Shown here: positions 1-6,124 of the stretch, one piece after another
Numbering within the stretch: position 1 is the first letter of the stretch
Layout: each line of letters begins with the position of its first letter
DNA from: Candidatus Heimdallarchaeota archaeon
GTDB taxonomy: Archaea; Asgardarchaeota; Heimdallarchaeia; JABLTI01
Direction: 5' to 3'
NCBI GenBank assembly: GCA_023128635.1
Contig: JAGMDP010000125.1
Location: 1-15,838, forward strand
Length of the DNA stretch: 15,838 nt
The notes under the pieces: generated by a model
What the model was told of the DNA's origin: nothing
Seen by the model: only the letters and a program-made list of their open reading frames with translations
Database searches by the model: none
Program-made: the position numbers and the translations under genes

Positions 1-857
1 GAGATTATTGGGTGAAAATCAAAAAGTTAGTCGAAGCAGGAAAGATAGAGGAAGCACGAAAGACTGAGATGGAAGTCCACAAAATTGCTCGAATAATTGT
101 GAAAACAGGTGGAGCAGGAACCAAAGAAGCACTCAATATGATGGGTATAAAGGTACGGAAACCAAGATTACCACTTGAAATTGGTGGAAGTATTAGTCAT
201 GAATTACGATCAGAACTTAGACTTGAATTAGAAAGACTAGGTAAAATCAAAGTGGAACCAAGAATTGCATTACCTGAAGATCCAAAGAAAATCGAAGAAA
301 GATTCGGACAAATTGATGTCACAGCTGAAACAATTTTGCAGAAGAAACTACTTGTCGGCGAAGGATTCTTTGGTGGAGATCGTCCAGAAATGGCCCATGT
401 TGATCTTTTAATTGGTCCGAAAGATGGACCAGTCGGTATAGCTTTTGCAAAAGCTCTTGCACTTGTTAAGGATGATCAATCGAAAGTAGAAGGTCATGAA
501 CCACTTCTAGCACTTCATGAAACAAATGAAGCTGTAAAACCTGATACTCTCCTCGTTCCTAAAGTCTTCATTAGAAACTTACGACAAGCATCAATGGTAT
601 TTGGACCAGTACAAGCAGGTGTAGCCAAGGCAGTTACTAAGTGTGTGCAAGATGGATTCATTCCAGAAAAATATGTGAATGATTTGGTCATAATTGCCTC
701 TGTCTTTGTTCACCCAACAGCAGTCTCAAGGAATAGAGTCTATGTGAATAATCGAAAAGCAACAGTGATGGCAATAAGGAAAGCAATCGAAAATCGACCT
801 GATCTCGATTATCTTTTTGAGACACCAACCAGACATCCATTAAAGAATGAACCTTAG
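1..857 (+). CDS. DapA-like aldolase / formaldehyde-activating enzyme (Fae) fusion, 5' partial
   Basis: The frame is open to the window's left edge (codons GAT-TAT-TGG precede the GTG at 12), so the gene starts outside. Residues are counted from that GTG. Residues 1-80 resemble the last helices of the dihydrodipicolinate synthase/N-acetylneuraminate lyase superfamily: a helix rich in EAGKIEEAR, then GGAGTKEALNMMGI, then PRLPL and a closing SHELRSELRLELERLG helix. A linker (about 81-112) leads to a complete Fae domain, about 113-270. It shows VGEGFFGG, MAHVDLLIGPKDGPVG with the expected catalytic His129, LLVPKVFI and MVFGPVQAGVAKAV. Fae condenses formaldehyde with tetrahydromethanopterin to methylene-H4MPT in the cytoplasm. 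The aldolase barrel and its Schiff-base lysine would lie upstream and are not visible, so its substrate is unknown. Fae is very sure; the aldolase part is recognised from its C-terminal end only. Confidence 0.88.
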   Translation, partial: DYWVKIKKLVEAGKIEEARKTEMEVHKIARIIVKTGGAGTKEALNMMGIKVRKPRLPLEIGGSISHELRSELRLELERLGKIKVEPRIALPEDPKKIEERFGQIDVTAETILQKKLLVGEGFFGGDRPEMAHVDLLIGPKDGPVGIAFAKALALVKDDQSKVEGHEPLLALHETNEAVKPDTLLVPKVFIRNLRQASMVFGPVQAGVAKAVTKCVQDGFIPEKYVNDLVIIASVFVHPTAVSRNRVYVNNRKATVMAIRKAIENRPDLDYLFETPTRHPLKNEP

Positions 858-875
858 TGTTCATTCCATTTTTTC
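845..875 (+). terminator. Hairpin plus T-tract terminator after the Fae fusion gene
   Basis: A perfect 8-bp inverted repeat (GAATGAAC at 845-852, GTTCATTC at 859-866) with a 6-base loop is followed by TTTTTT and further T-rich sequence to about 892. The stop codon TAG (855-857) lies in the loop. Stem and T-tract fit a transcription terminator; archaea may use the T-tract alone. Confidence 0.6.
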
Positions 876-903
876 CTTTTTCTTACTCAGTTCTTAAGGT
901 ATT

Positions 904-920
904 CGAGAAATTATATAAGG
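904..920 (+). promoter_or_regulatory. Probable archaeal promoter of the glycosyltransferase gene
   Basis: TTATATAA at 911-918 is preceded by purine-rich GAGAAA, like a BRE/TATA pair. A start site about 25 bases downstream would give a leader of roughly 40 bases before the TTG at 980. Position and composition only; no transcript evidence. Confidence 0.45.
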
Positions 921-979
921 AACCATTTTCATTAGAAAGATTATATTGCTAACTATTCTGTCGATAGGAGATAGATAAA

Positions 980-2275
980 TTGCAGAATCTATGGCTGTTC
1001 ATATTAGGCATGATTTACCTAGCTTTAGTTATAATCGCCCTATTGTATTACATATCAGCCAGTATTCAAAAGAAAGATATTATCAGTGACTCTTTTTTGA
1101 AATCTCTTCCAAAAGAACCTTTTGTAAGTATTATTGTTCCAACTTTTAATGAAGAGAATAATATAGTTAAATGCTTAAAATCGCTTCGAGCTCAAAACTA
1201 TTCGAGTTTCGAAATTATACTCTCAGACGGTGGCTCTCAAGATCGCACTGTCGAATTAGCCAAGCCTTTTGCTGATCAAATCGTAATTGAGAACAAAGTT
1301 CCTGAGGGATGGATTGGGAAAAACAGGGGCTGTCATCTTGGATATAAAAAAGCAAATGGTGAGATTCTTCTATTCACAGATGCAGATACAGAGCACAAAC
1401 CTGATGCACTAAGAATAACTGTAAGCATGTTACTAGAGAAAAAAGCAGGCTTGCTAAGTCTTAACCCCTATCACAATGTGGTAAAGTGGTGGGAAAGCAT
1501 TGTTCCAATTAATTTCTTTATTTCTCGACTCGTGTCTGGTGGTATTGCTAGGGTAAACAATCCAAAGAAGAGATATTCTTTCGTCGCTGTAGGAATATAC
1601 ATGATGTGGACAAGGGATGCATATGAAAAAATTGGTGGTCATGAACGACTGAAAAATTCAATAATCGAGGATTATGCTTTCGCACGTTTAGTCAAAAAGG
1701 ACTTACAAGCTTTATACTATATGGAAGGAAATAGACTAGTTTATGCTTCAATGTATCCAGAATCCATACGACATTGTTGGACTGGATTCAAAAAGTGTCT
1801 TTATGCAGGTGTAAAACTTACACCTCCACGAAGAATGATTGCGTCATTAACATTCATCTTCTGGGGACTTTTGACACCAGTTGCAATAACTTTGTCTGCA
1901 GTTTATTGGACAGGTTATCTGCCATTAATCTTGACAATAATTTCTCATCTTTTACTCTTAGTTTTGTTTGCTATTTATTTGCGAAATAAAGGTAGACACC
2001 ATTGGATTATCTATGTATTCTTTCCCATTATGATGCTGATGTTTCTCATTACCTTGCTCTCTTCTGCTATTGAACTAGTTTTTAGAAAAACCACAACATG
2101 GAAAGGACGCATCTATAAACCAGATCTTCGTGCAGGTCTAAACAACCATAAAGAAAGTGATCAAGTAATGGCTGATGATTCTGAAAAAGAACTAATACAT
2201 TCAAAGATCAAAGATTCAGATACAACAAAACATACTACTCAGAAAATAATGAAGAAACAAGAAAAACCAGCTTAA
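980..2275 (+). CDS. Membrane-bound glycosyltransferase family 2
   Basis: Transfers a sugar from a nucleotide-sugar donor, probably to a lipid or other membrane acceptor at the cytoplasmic face. The TTG start is supported by AGGAG at 966-970, nine bases upstream. One N-terminal membrane helix (about 4-26) precedes a GT-A domain: VSIIVPTFNEENNI (49-62), ILSDGGSQDRT (80-90), GWIGKNRG (110-117), metal-binding DAD (134-136) in LLFTDADTEH, and the ED pair (230-231) expected to hold the catalytic base. Three C-terminal helices (about 285-307, 312-335, 341-366) are followed by TTTWKGRIY and a charged hydrophilic tail (about 387-431). The GWxGK feature recalls carotenoid-type GT2 enzymes such as CrtQ, but this is not enough to assign an acceptor. 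It has its own promoter and converges on the methyltransferase gene with only 16 bases between the stops. Confidence 0.85.
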   Translation: MQNLWLFILGMIYLALVIIALLYYISASIQKKDIISDSFLKSLPKEPFVSIIVPTFNEENNIVKCLKSLRAQNYSSFEIILSDGGSQDRTVELAKPFADQIVIENKVPEGWIGKNRGCHLGYKKANGEILLFTDADTEHKPDALRITVSMLLEKKAGLLSLNPYHNVVKWWESIVPINFFISRLVSGGIARVNNPKKRYSFVAVGIYMMWTRDAYEKIGGHERLKNSIIEDYAFARLVKKDLQALYYMEGNRLVYASMYPESIRHCWTGFKKCLYAGVKLTPPRRMIASLTFIFWGLLTPVAITLSAVYWTGYLPLILTIISHLLLLVLFAIYLRNKGRHHWIIYVFFPIMMLMFLITLLSSAIELVFRKTTTWKGRIYKPDLRAGLNNHKESDQVMADDSEKELIHSKIKDSDTTKHTTQKIMKKQEKPA

Positions 2276-2291
2276 TATGTCAAGTATAAAA

Positions 2292-4034
2292 TTATAGTAA
2301 ATTTGTGTTTTTTATCTGGAAATTCTTAAAATCAGTTTCAGAAATCTTCACACTTGGTTCAAAGTTGTTAGCAATCCATATTTCTTTGAGCGTTGCAAAA
2401 GTAGTGTTTTTAATTAATTGAGTTAAATTTATCCTCATTAAAATTTCTTTTGTGAAAGGTCTTTTTGAATCTGTGAATACTATGGACTCCAGATAATCTT
2501 TGAGAGCTTTGCTGTTTAGTACAGAACAAATGAATAGTGCATCATTGTATTCTTGGAAGCTCAAATAATAACAAGTATCATCAAATAAGACCGGTTTTCC
2601 ATAATATGGAGTAACGAAAGCGAAAATGGGATTCTTATAGAATCCTGCAATAGCTACTTTGTAAGGAGATAAGGTATATCCACCAACTCCAAAAATAGAG
2701 AAAGATGGTTTTTTATTAAATACTCGAGATTTCCTTTTGGTAAATGCTTTTTTATTTTTCATTAGATATTGCCATGTTTTTGGATGTTTCACTTTGATTT
2801 TATCTGTACTTTCTGATAATTTTGTTTGAGTTAAGATTAATCTTCTCGAGATATCTTGTGCAAAGAATTTCCTAAGAGAAGATCCTTTTAGTAAGGGATA
2901 AACTAATTCTTCTTCGACATCGACAACATCATTATTCTTATTGATTAGCTTTCCATCACTTATTAATCGTAATTCTAGGACACTAGCACAATCATGTTTT
3001 ATACCTTGACGCCAATCAATCGGAAATCGTCCTTCAAATTGAGAATGACTCTTGTATTTCTTAATATCAGAAACAAATTGATTGTTGTGCCAACCAATTT
3101 TTTTGATGATTTTATTCGGTTCTTCTATTTTTCCTATAGTACAGAATGTGTCACTTTTATTCGAAGTTAGATCAGCAACTAGTAAAGATGCATTGCAGGC
3201 TTTGCCAAAATATTCTTTGGTATTGAAACTCAGGGCACGAATATTTGATATACTTAAATTTGAATTAATCGTTTCTTTGAGGATATTTCTAACAACTGTA
3301 TTCTTGCATAAGAAAGCAATTTTTCCCTGGAATTTAGAAAAAATTCTCATCATCTTGACAATGATTGTTTCTGTAATATCAAAATTACTCTTTCCTGTAA
3401 GAGCATCAATTCCTTTGAATCCCTTGATGTTGGATTTCGGCGGTAAATTGTTTGAATTTAATGATGATAATTCTGAAATTGTTACCCAGGGTGGATTCCC
3501 TACAACTAGAATGGTTGACTCCTTTTCATTCGAAATTTCAAGATTAAACTCATGTTTGAATACATCATCATGGATTAATTTTATTTTATATCTATTTTCA
3601 TTCGGGATTTCTTGGCTAAGCATATTTCTTATTATCTTGAATGCAGAAGACCATAAATGTGGTTTTTGGATTTCAACTCCGTAAATTAATTTTATATTTT
3701 TGAAAAATTTGGGAGCACTTAGAATGAAATTTCCTGTTCCGAAAGTCGGTTCAATTATAATTTCAGGATTTAGATTAGCATCTATTAGTATTTGATAAAT
3801 TTTTTCCACTAGGAAATTTGGTGTTTGCACATCTCCCCATTCTTTTGTTTTGGAGTTTATTCCTGGCTCAACTATTCTTTCTGCTTTCTCAATGTAGTTG
3901 ATAAATTCTACTCTATCTTTCAAAGAAGTTAAGAGATTGTCAATTTGAGAAACTGATTGGATAAGGAAATTAGCTTCTCTAGTAGTCTTGGTTTTCTTGA
4001 GATTATTTAGAAAATCTGCAAAATCCATCTTCAT
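2292..4034 (-). CDS. N6-adenine DNA methyltransferase, gamma class, with TaqI-like C-terminal recognition region
   Basis: Methylates adenine N6 in a specific DNA sequence using S-adenosylmethionine. Motif order is that of gamma-class enzymes: motif X-like WGDVQTPNFLVEKI (66-79), motif I EPTFGTGNF (95-103), an acidic YGVEI after the next strand (118-122), DDVF (156-159) and catalytic motif IV NPPW (180-183). The C-terminal half contains WRQGIKHD (341-348), YPLLKGSSLRKFF (379-391), FSIFGVGGYTLSPYKVAI (445-462), DDTCYYLSF (485-493) and KRPFTKEILMRINL (524-537), matching the conserved recognition region of Eco57I/TaqI-like methylases. No nuclease motif is seen inside and no endonuclease gene lies beside it, so it looks like an orphan methylase, or its partner is elsewhere. 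Two ATGs (codons 1 and 3) compete; the ribosome binding site is weak. It is Lys/Asn rich, compatible with horizontal transfer but not proof. It is divergent from the HEAT gene. Confidence 0.88.
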   Translation of the reverse strand: MKMDFADFLNNLKKTKTTREANFLIQSVSQIDNLLTSLKDRVEFINYIEKAERIVEPGINSKTKEWGDVQTPNFLVEKIYQILIDANLNPEIIIEPTFGTGNFILSAPKFFKNIKLIYGVEIQKPHLWSSAFKIIRNMLSQEIPNENRYKIKLIHDDVFKHEFNLEISNEKESTILVVGNPPWVTISELSSLNSNNLPPKSNIKGFKGIDALTGKSNFDITETIIVKMMRIFSKFQGKIAFLCKNTVVRNILKETINSNLSISNIRALSFNTKEYFGKACNASLLVADLTSNKSDTFCTIGKIEEPNKIIKKIGWHNNQFVSDIKKYKSHSQFEGRFPIDWRQGIKHDCASVLELRLISDGKLINKNNDVVDVEEELVYPLLKGSSLRKFFAQDISRRLILTQTKLSESTDKIKVKHPKTWQYLMKNKKAFTKRKSRVFNKKPSFSIFGVGGYTLSPYKVAIAGFYKNPIFAFVTPYYGKPVLFDDTCYYLSFQEYNDALFICSVLNSKALKDYLESIVFTDSKRPFTKEILMRINLTQLIKNTTFATLKEIWIANNFEPSVKISETDFKNFQIKNTNLL

Positions 4035-4068
4035 TCTATTCCAACCAATTAACTACTAGGATTAATTC

Positions 4069-4082
4069 ACATTATAATTACT
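4069..4082 (-). promoter_or_regulatory. Possible TATA box of the methyltransferase gene
   Basis: On the minus strand the sequence reads TAATTATAAT (4080-4071), about 40 bases upstream of the ATG at 4034. That spacing fits an archaeal TATA box with a short leader. The region is AT-rich, so chance matches are likely. Confidence 0.35.
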
Positions 4083-4108
4083 AGTCTACGTATTCATAAC
4101 TAAGTTTT

Positions 4109-4119
4109 CGAATATATAG
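4109..4119 (+). promoter_or_regulatory. Possible TATA box of the HEAT-repeat gene
   Basis: AATATATAG at 4111-4119 lies about 100 bases upstream of the GTG at 4219. A start site 25 bases downstream would place the hairpin at 4182-4200 inside the leader RNA. Weak, composition-based call. Confidence 0.3.
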
Positions 4120-4181
4120 CTTCCGAATTTTACCGACGAAACAATAATAAATGATTAGTTGCGAAAATAAGAATGGTGAAT

Positions 4182-4200
4182 GGCGTTCGTTCTGAACGCC
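4182..4200 (+). promoter_or_regulatory. Perfect inverted repeat before the HEAT-repeat gene
   Basis: GGCGTTC (4182-4188) and GAACGCC (4194-4200) are exact reverse complements around a 5-base GTTCT centre. The stem is GC-rich in an AT-rich region, ends 18 bases before the GTG start, and is directly followed by AAAAAAGGT, the only ribosome-binding-site candidate. It could be a leader hairpin affecting translation or an operator for a dimeric repressor. It has no T-tract on the plus strand, so it is not a standard terminator. Confidence 0.5.
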
Positions 4201-4218
4201 AAAAAAGGTCTCTGAGTT

Positions 4219-4836
4219 GTGAATATAGTGCCGAGTTTACAAGATGCTGAAATATTGGTAAATGAACTTGAAAGTAGTGATTTAGATACTAGAAGTAGAG
4301 CCATTAATGCTTTATCAACTGCTGGAGAAGCAGACATCATTAATTTTCTTATTTCGCTTCTGAATAAGAATTCTCACAGATTAGTCAAAGAAGGAGTTTG
4401 TAAGACCCTCGGAAAAATCGGTAGCAAGAAAGCAATAGGTGTACTTGTTAAATCACTCGATAATGAACATGAAAGTGTTAGATACCAAGCAACAATTGCC
4501 CTAGGTAAAATTGGTGATACAAATGCAGTACCACCTCTATTAGAAATTTTAAAGAAAAAGGATGATCCGTTAGTTCGTTCTGAAGCTGCGAAAGCATTGG
4601 GAATAATAGGCGATCCAAGTTCTTTGAAATTACTGTTAACCATGTTACGAAAAGACGAAGACCGATTCATAAGATATCACGCAGTTACATCATTAGGACG
4701 CATTGGCGATAAAAAAGCTACAAAGGATATACAAAAATTACTCAAAGAATCTAAAGATGATCGGTTAAAACTACGAGCAATAGAAGCACTTGAAGCAATT
4801 GAAAAAGCAAACAGAAAACAAATTGTTGCAGGATAA
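4219..4836 (+). CDS. HEAT-repeat (PBS-lyase type) scaffold protein
   Basis: The whole 205-residue protein is an array of about five to six 31-residue helical HEAT repeats of the phycobilisome-lyase/E-Z type. The strongest signatures are VKEGVCKTLGKIG (56-68), VRYQATIALGKIGD (87-100), VRSEAAKALGIIGD (119-132), IRYHAVTSLGRIGD (151-164) and LKLRAIEALEAIE (183-195), with a degenerate first repeat near 22-36. No catalytic residues, signal peptide or membrane segment are seen, so it is a soluble protein-protein interaction scaffold with an unknown partner. Archaeal proteins of this type are widespread and do not imply phycobilisomes. The GTG start at 4219 has AAAGGT nine bases upstream; an in-frame TGA at 4213-4215 prevents a longer form. 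The next in-frame GTG (4228) is an alternative. The gene converges on the aldo/keto reductase. Confidence 0.85.
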   Translation: MNIVPSLQDAEILVNELESSDLDTRSRAINALSTAGEADIINFLISLLNKNSHRLVKEGVCKTLGKIGSKKAIGVLVKSLDNEHESVRYQATIALGKIGDTNAVPPLLEILKKKDDPLVRSEAAKALGIIGDPSSLKLLLTMLRKDEDRFIRYHAVTSLGRIGDKKATKDIQKLLKESKDDRLKLRAIEALEAIEKANRKQIVAG

Positions 4837-4841
4837 GAAAG

Positions 4842-4868
4842 AAAAAATGTGATTATTACATCACATTT
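4842..4868 (-). terminator. Hairpin terminator between convergent genes, best for the minus strand
   Basis: AAATGTGAT (4845-4853) and ATCACATTT (4860-4868) form a perfect 9-bp stem with a 6-base loop. Read on the minus strand it lies just past the aldo/keto reductase stop and runs into TTTTTTC (from 4847 down), as in an intrinsic terminator. On the plus strand it follows the HEAT-gene stop, with only a weak T-rich tail, and may serve both. Confidence 0.6.
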
Positions 4869-4878
4869 CCAAATTTAT

Positions 4879-5682
4879 CTACCACTTCGGTGCAATAAAT
4901 GGTGGACTAAGAAATCGTTTTTCTTTCTCAATTGAATCTATTAATTTGATGTCTCCAGAGCTAAGCTTGATTTTTTGTGATTCCCAATTTGCTTTCAAAT
5001 GTTCTGGGTTGACGCTTTTTGGAATTGGTACAGTTCCTTTCTTAATTAACCAAGCAAGTGAGATTTGAGCAGCACTTACATCATGTTTCTTTCCTAATTC
5101 AACAAGTTCAGAAACATCACTAAATCTTCCATGCATAAGTGGAAAATAAGGAATAACATAGACACCTTTCTTTTTGTGATGAGCAACTAATTCTTTTTGT
5201 TGTAACCAAGGATGCATTTCGACTTGATTAGCAATAATTGGTTTATCACAAATAGAAATTGCCTCATCCACATGTTGAGGAGTAAAATTAGAAACAGCAA
5301 TAGAACGTATTTTTCCTTGATCAACAAGTGTACTCATTGCCTTAAGTGTGTCGCCACCTATTTTGTGAAATCTAAAGGGCCAATGAATATGCAACATATC
5401 AATTGTTTCGAGACCAAGTCGTTTCAGACTCCTTTCAGTACTTTTGAAAACTTTTCTAGGTCTAAGATTATTAACGAATAATTTGGTTGCGACTATGAAT
5501 TCATCTCGAGGAATTCCGGATTCTTTAATTGCCTCACCAACGACTCTCTCATTAAAGTACATCTGAGCAGTATCTAGGAATCGGAAACCAATTTCAAAGC
5601 CTTTGATAAAACCTTGTTTTGATTTTTTTGTGTTCCCTAGCATTGTTCCTAGGCCAATTTTAGGGAGCTTAAGTTTTGCCAT
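4879..5682 (-). CDS. Aldo/keto reductase
   Basis: NAD(P)H-dependent cytoplasmic reductase of aldehydes or ketones, a TIM barrel of 267 residues, which is normal or slightly short for the family. The full catalytic tetrad is visible (numbered from this start): Asp37 in FLDTA, Tyr42 in QMYF, Lys67 in VATK and His100 in LHIHWP. SNF (131-133), NQVEMHPWLQQ and the cofactor-phosphate segment PIPKSVNPEHLKAN (219-232) also match. The ATG at 5682 is preferred over the TTG at 5703 because AAGGGTG (5697-5691) sits eight bases before it and the TTG overlaps the previous stop. It lies 17 bases behind the cupin gene, so the two are probably cotranscribed. The natural substrate cannot be read from the sequence; the family resembles 2,5-diketo-gluconate and xylose reductase types. 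Confidence 0.92.
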   Translation of the reverse strand: MAKLKLPKIGLGTMLGNTKKSKQGFIKGFEIGFRFLDTAQMYFNERVVGEAIKESGIPRDEFIVATKLFVNNLRPRKVFKSTERSLKRLGLETIDMLHIHWPFRFHKIGGDTLKAMSTLVDQGKIRSIAVSNFTPQHVDEAISICDKPIIANQVEMHPWLQQKELVAHHKKKGVYVIPYFPLMHGRFSDVSELVELGKKHDVSAAQISLAWLIKKGTVPIPKSVNPEHLKANWESQKIKLSSGDIKLIDSIEKEKRFLSPPFIAPKW

Positions 5683-5699
5683 TTTTATAGCACCCTTAT

Positions 5700-6041
5700 T
5701 CAAATAGTCTTAATCATGACAAGCAGCATCTTAAATTGCTTAGTGGCATATAACGCATGAGGTATATCAGCAGGCATTACTAATACTTCACCAGCTTTTG
5801 TGTGAAAGACGTCTTTATCGATTGTAATTTTAGCTTCTCCATCAATGATATACGCTAGAGCATCGAATGGAGCAGTGTGTTCACTTAAACCTTCACCCTC
5901 AGCAAAAGCAAAAAGAGTAACATTACCTGTCTTTTGTTTTAGTAATTGTCTACTAACAACAGAACCTTCTTGGTAGTCAACGATTTTATTCATATTATAA
6001 ATTTTAGAGAAATCAATCGTACTTGTTTTTTTCTCATTCAT
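5700..6041 (-). CDS. Small single-domain cupin (cupin_2 type)
   Basis: A 113-residue beta-barrel cupin. Motif 1 is the variant GLSEHTAPFDALAYIIDGEA, in which the usual second histidine of HxH is replaced; motif 2 is AGEVLVMPADIPHAL, retaining its histidine. This matches a familiar family of small cupins with HTAPxDA and a C-terminal FKMLLVMI strand, whose function is generally unassigned; metal binding would need fewer or different ligands. The ATG at 6041 is chosen over the upstream start at 6068 because GGTGAT (6051-6046) is correctly spaced before it and the extension carries no conserved sequence. It is the first gene of a unit with the aldo/keto reductase. Confidence 0.82.
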   Translation of the reverse strand: MNEKKTSTIDFSKIYNMNKIVDYQEGSVVSRQLLKQKTGNVTLFAFAEGEGLSEHTAPFDALAYIIDGEAKITIDKDVFHTKAGEVLVMPADIPHALYATKQFKMLLVMIKTI

Positions 6042-6072
6042 TTCTATCACCATAATTATACAAAACATCTAC

Positions 6073-6080
6073 TTTTATAA
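6073..6080 (-). promoter_or_regulatory. Probable TATA box of the cupin/aldo-keto reductase unit
   Basis: On the minus strand AAGTTATAAAAG contains TTATAAAA (6080-6073), about 35 bases upstream of the cupin ATG. This predicts a very short leader that just includes the GGTGAT ribosome binding site. Confidence 0.45.
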
Positions 6081-6092
6081 CTTAAATGATAT

Positions 6093-6112
6093 AGAAAATG
6101 AAAAGAAAAGGC
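6093..6112 (-). terminator. T-rich tract downstream of the LVIVD protein
   Basis: On the minus strand, starting about 13 bases past the stop, the sequence reads CCTTTTCTTTTCATTTTC. T-rich tracts without a stem can terminate archaeal transcription. It separates this unit from the cupin promoter. No hairpin is seen. Confidence 0.35.
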
Positions 6113-6124
6113 AGATTAAATTTA

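Noticed and set aside
12..14. GTG as start codon of the Fae-containing gene
   Set aside because: The frame is open upstream to the window edge and the residues after it are the middle of an aldolase C-terminal segment, so the gene begins outside the window.
1454..1642. Short minus-strand frame inside the glycosyltransferase gene
   Set aside because: It is a shadow of conserved GT2 coding sequence without its own start signals or domain.
3082..3684. 200-codon open frame on the plus strand inside the methyltransferase gene
   Set aside because: It is antisense to the conserved methylase motifs, has no recognisable domain, and the methylase reading is clearly the coding one.
4219..4836. Phycobilisome lyase function for the HEAT protein
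   Set aside because: Only the generic HEAT repeat is shared; nothing else in the window suggests phycobiliproteins.
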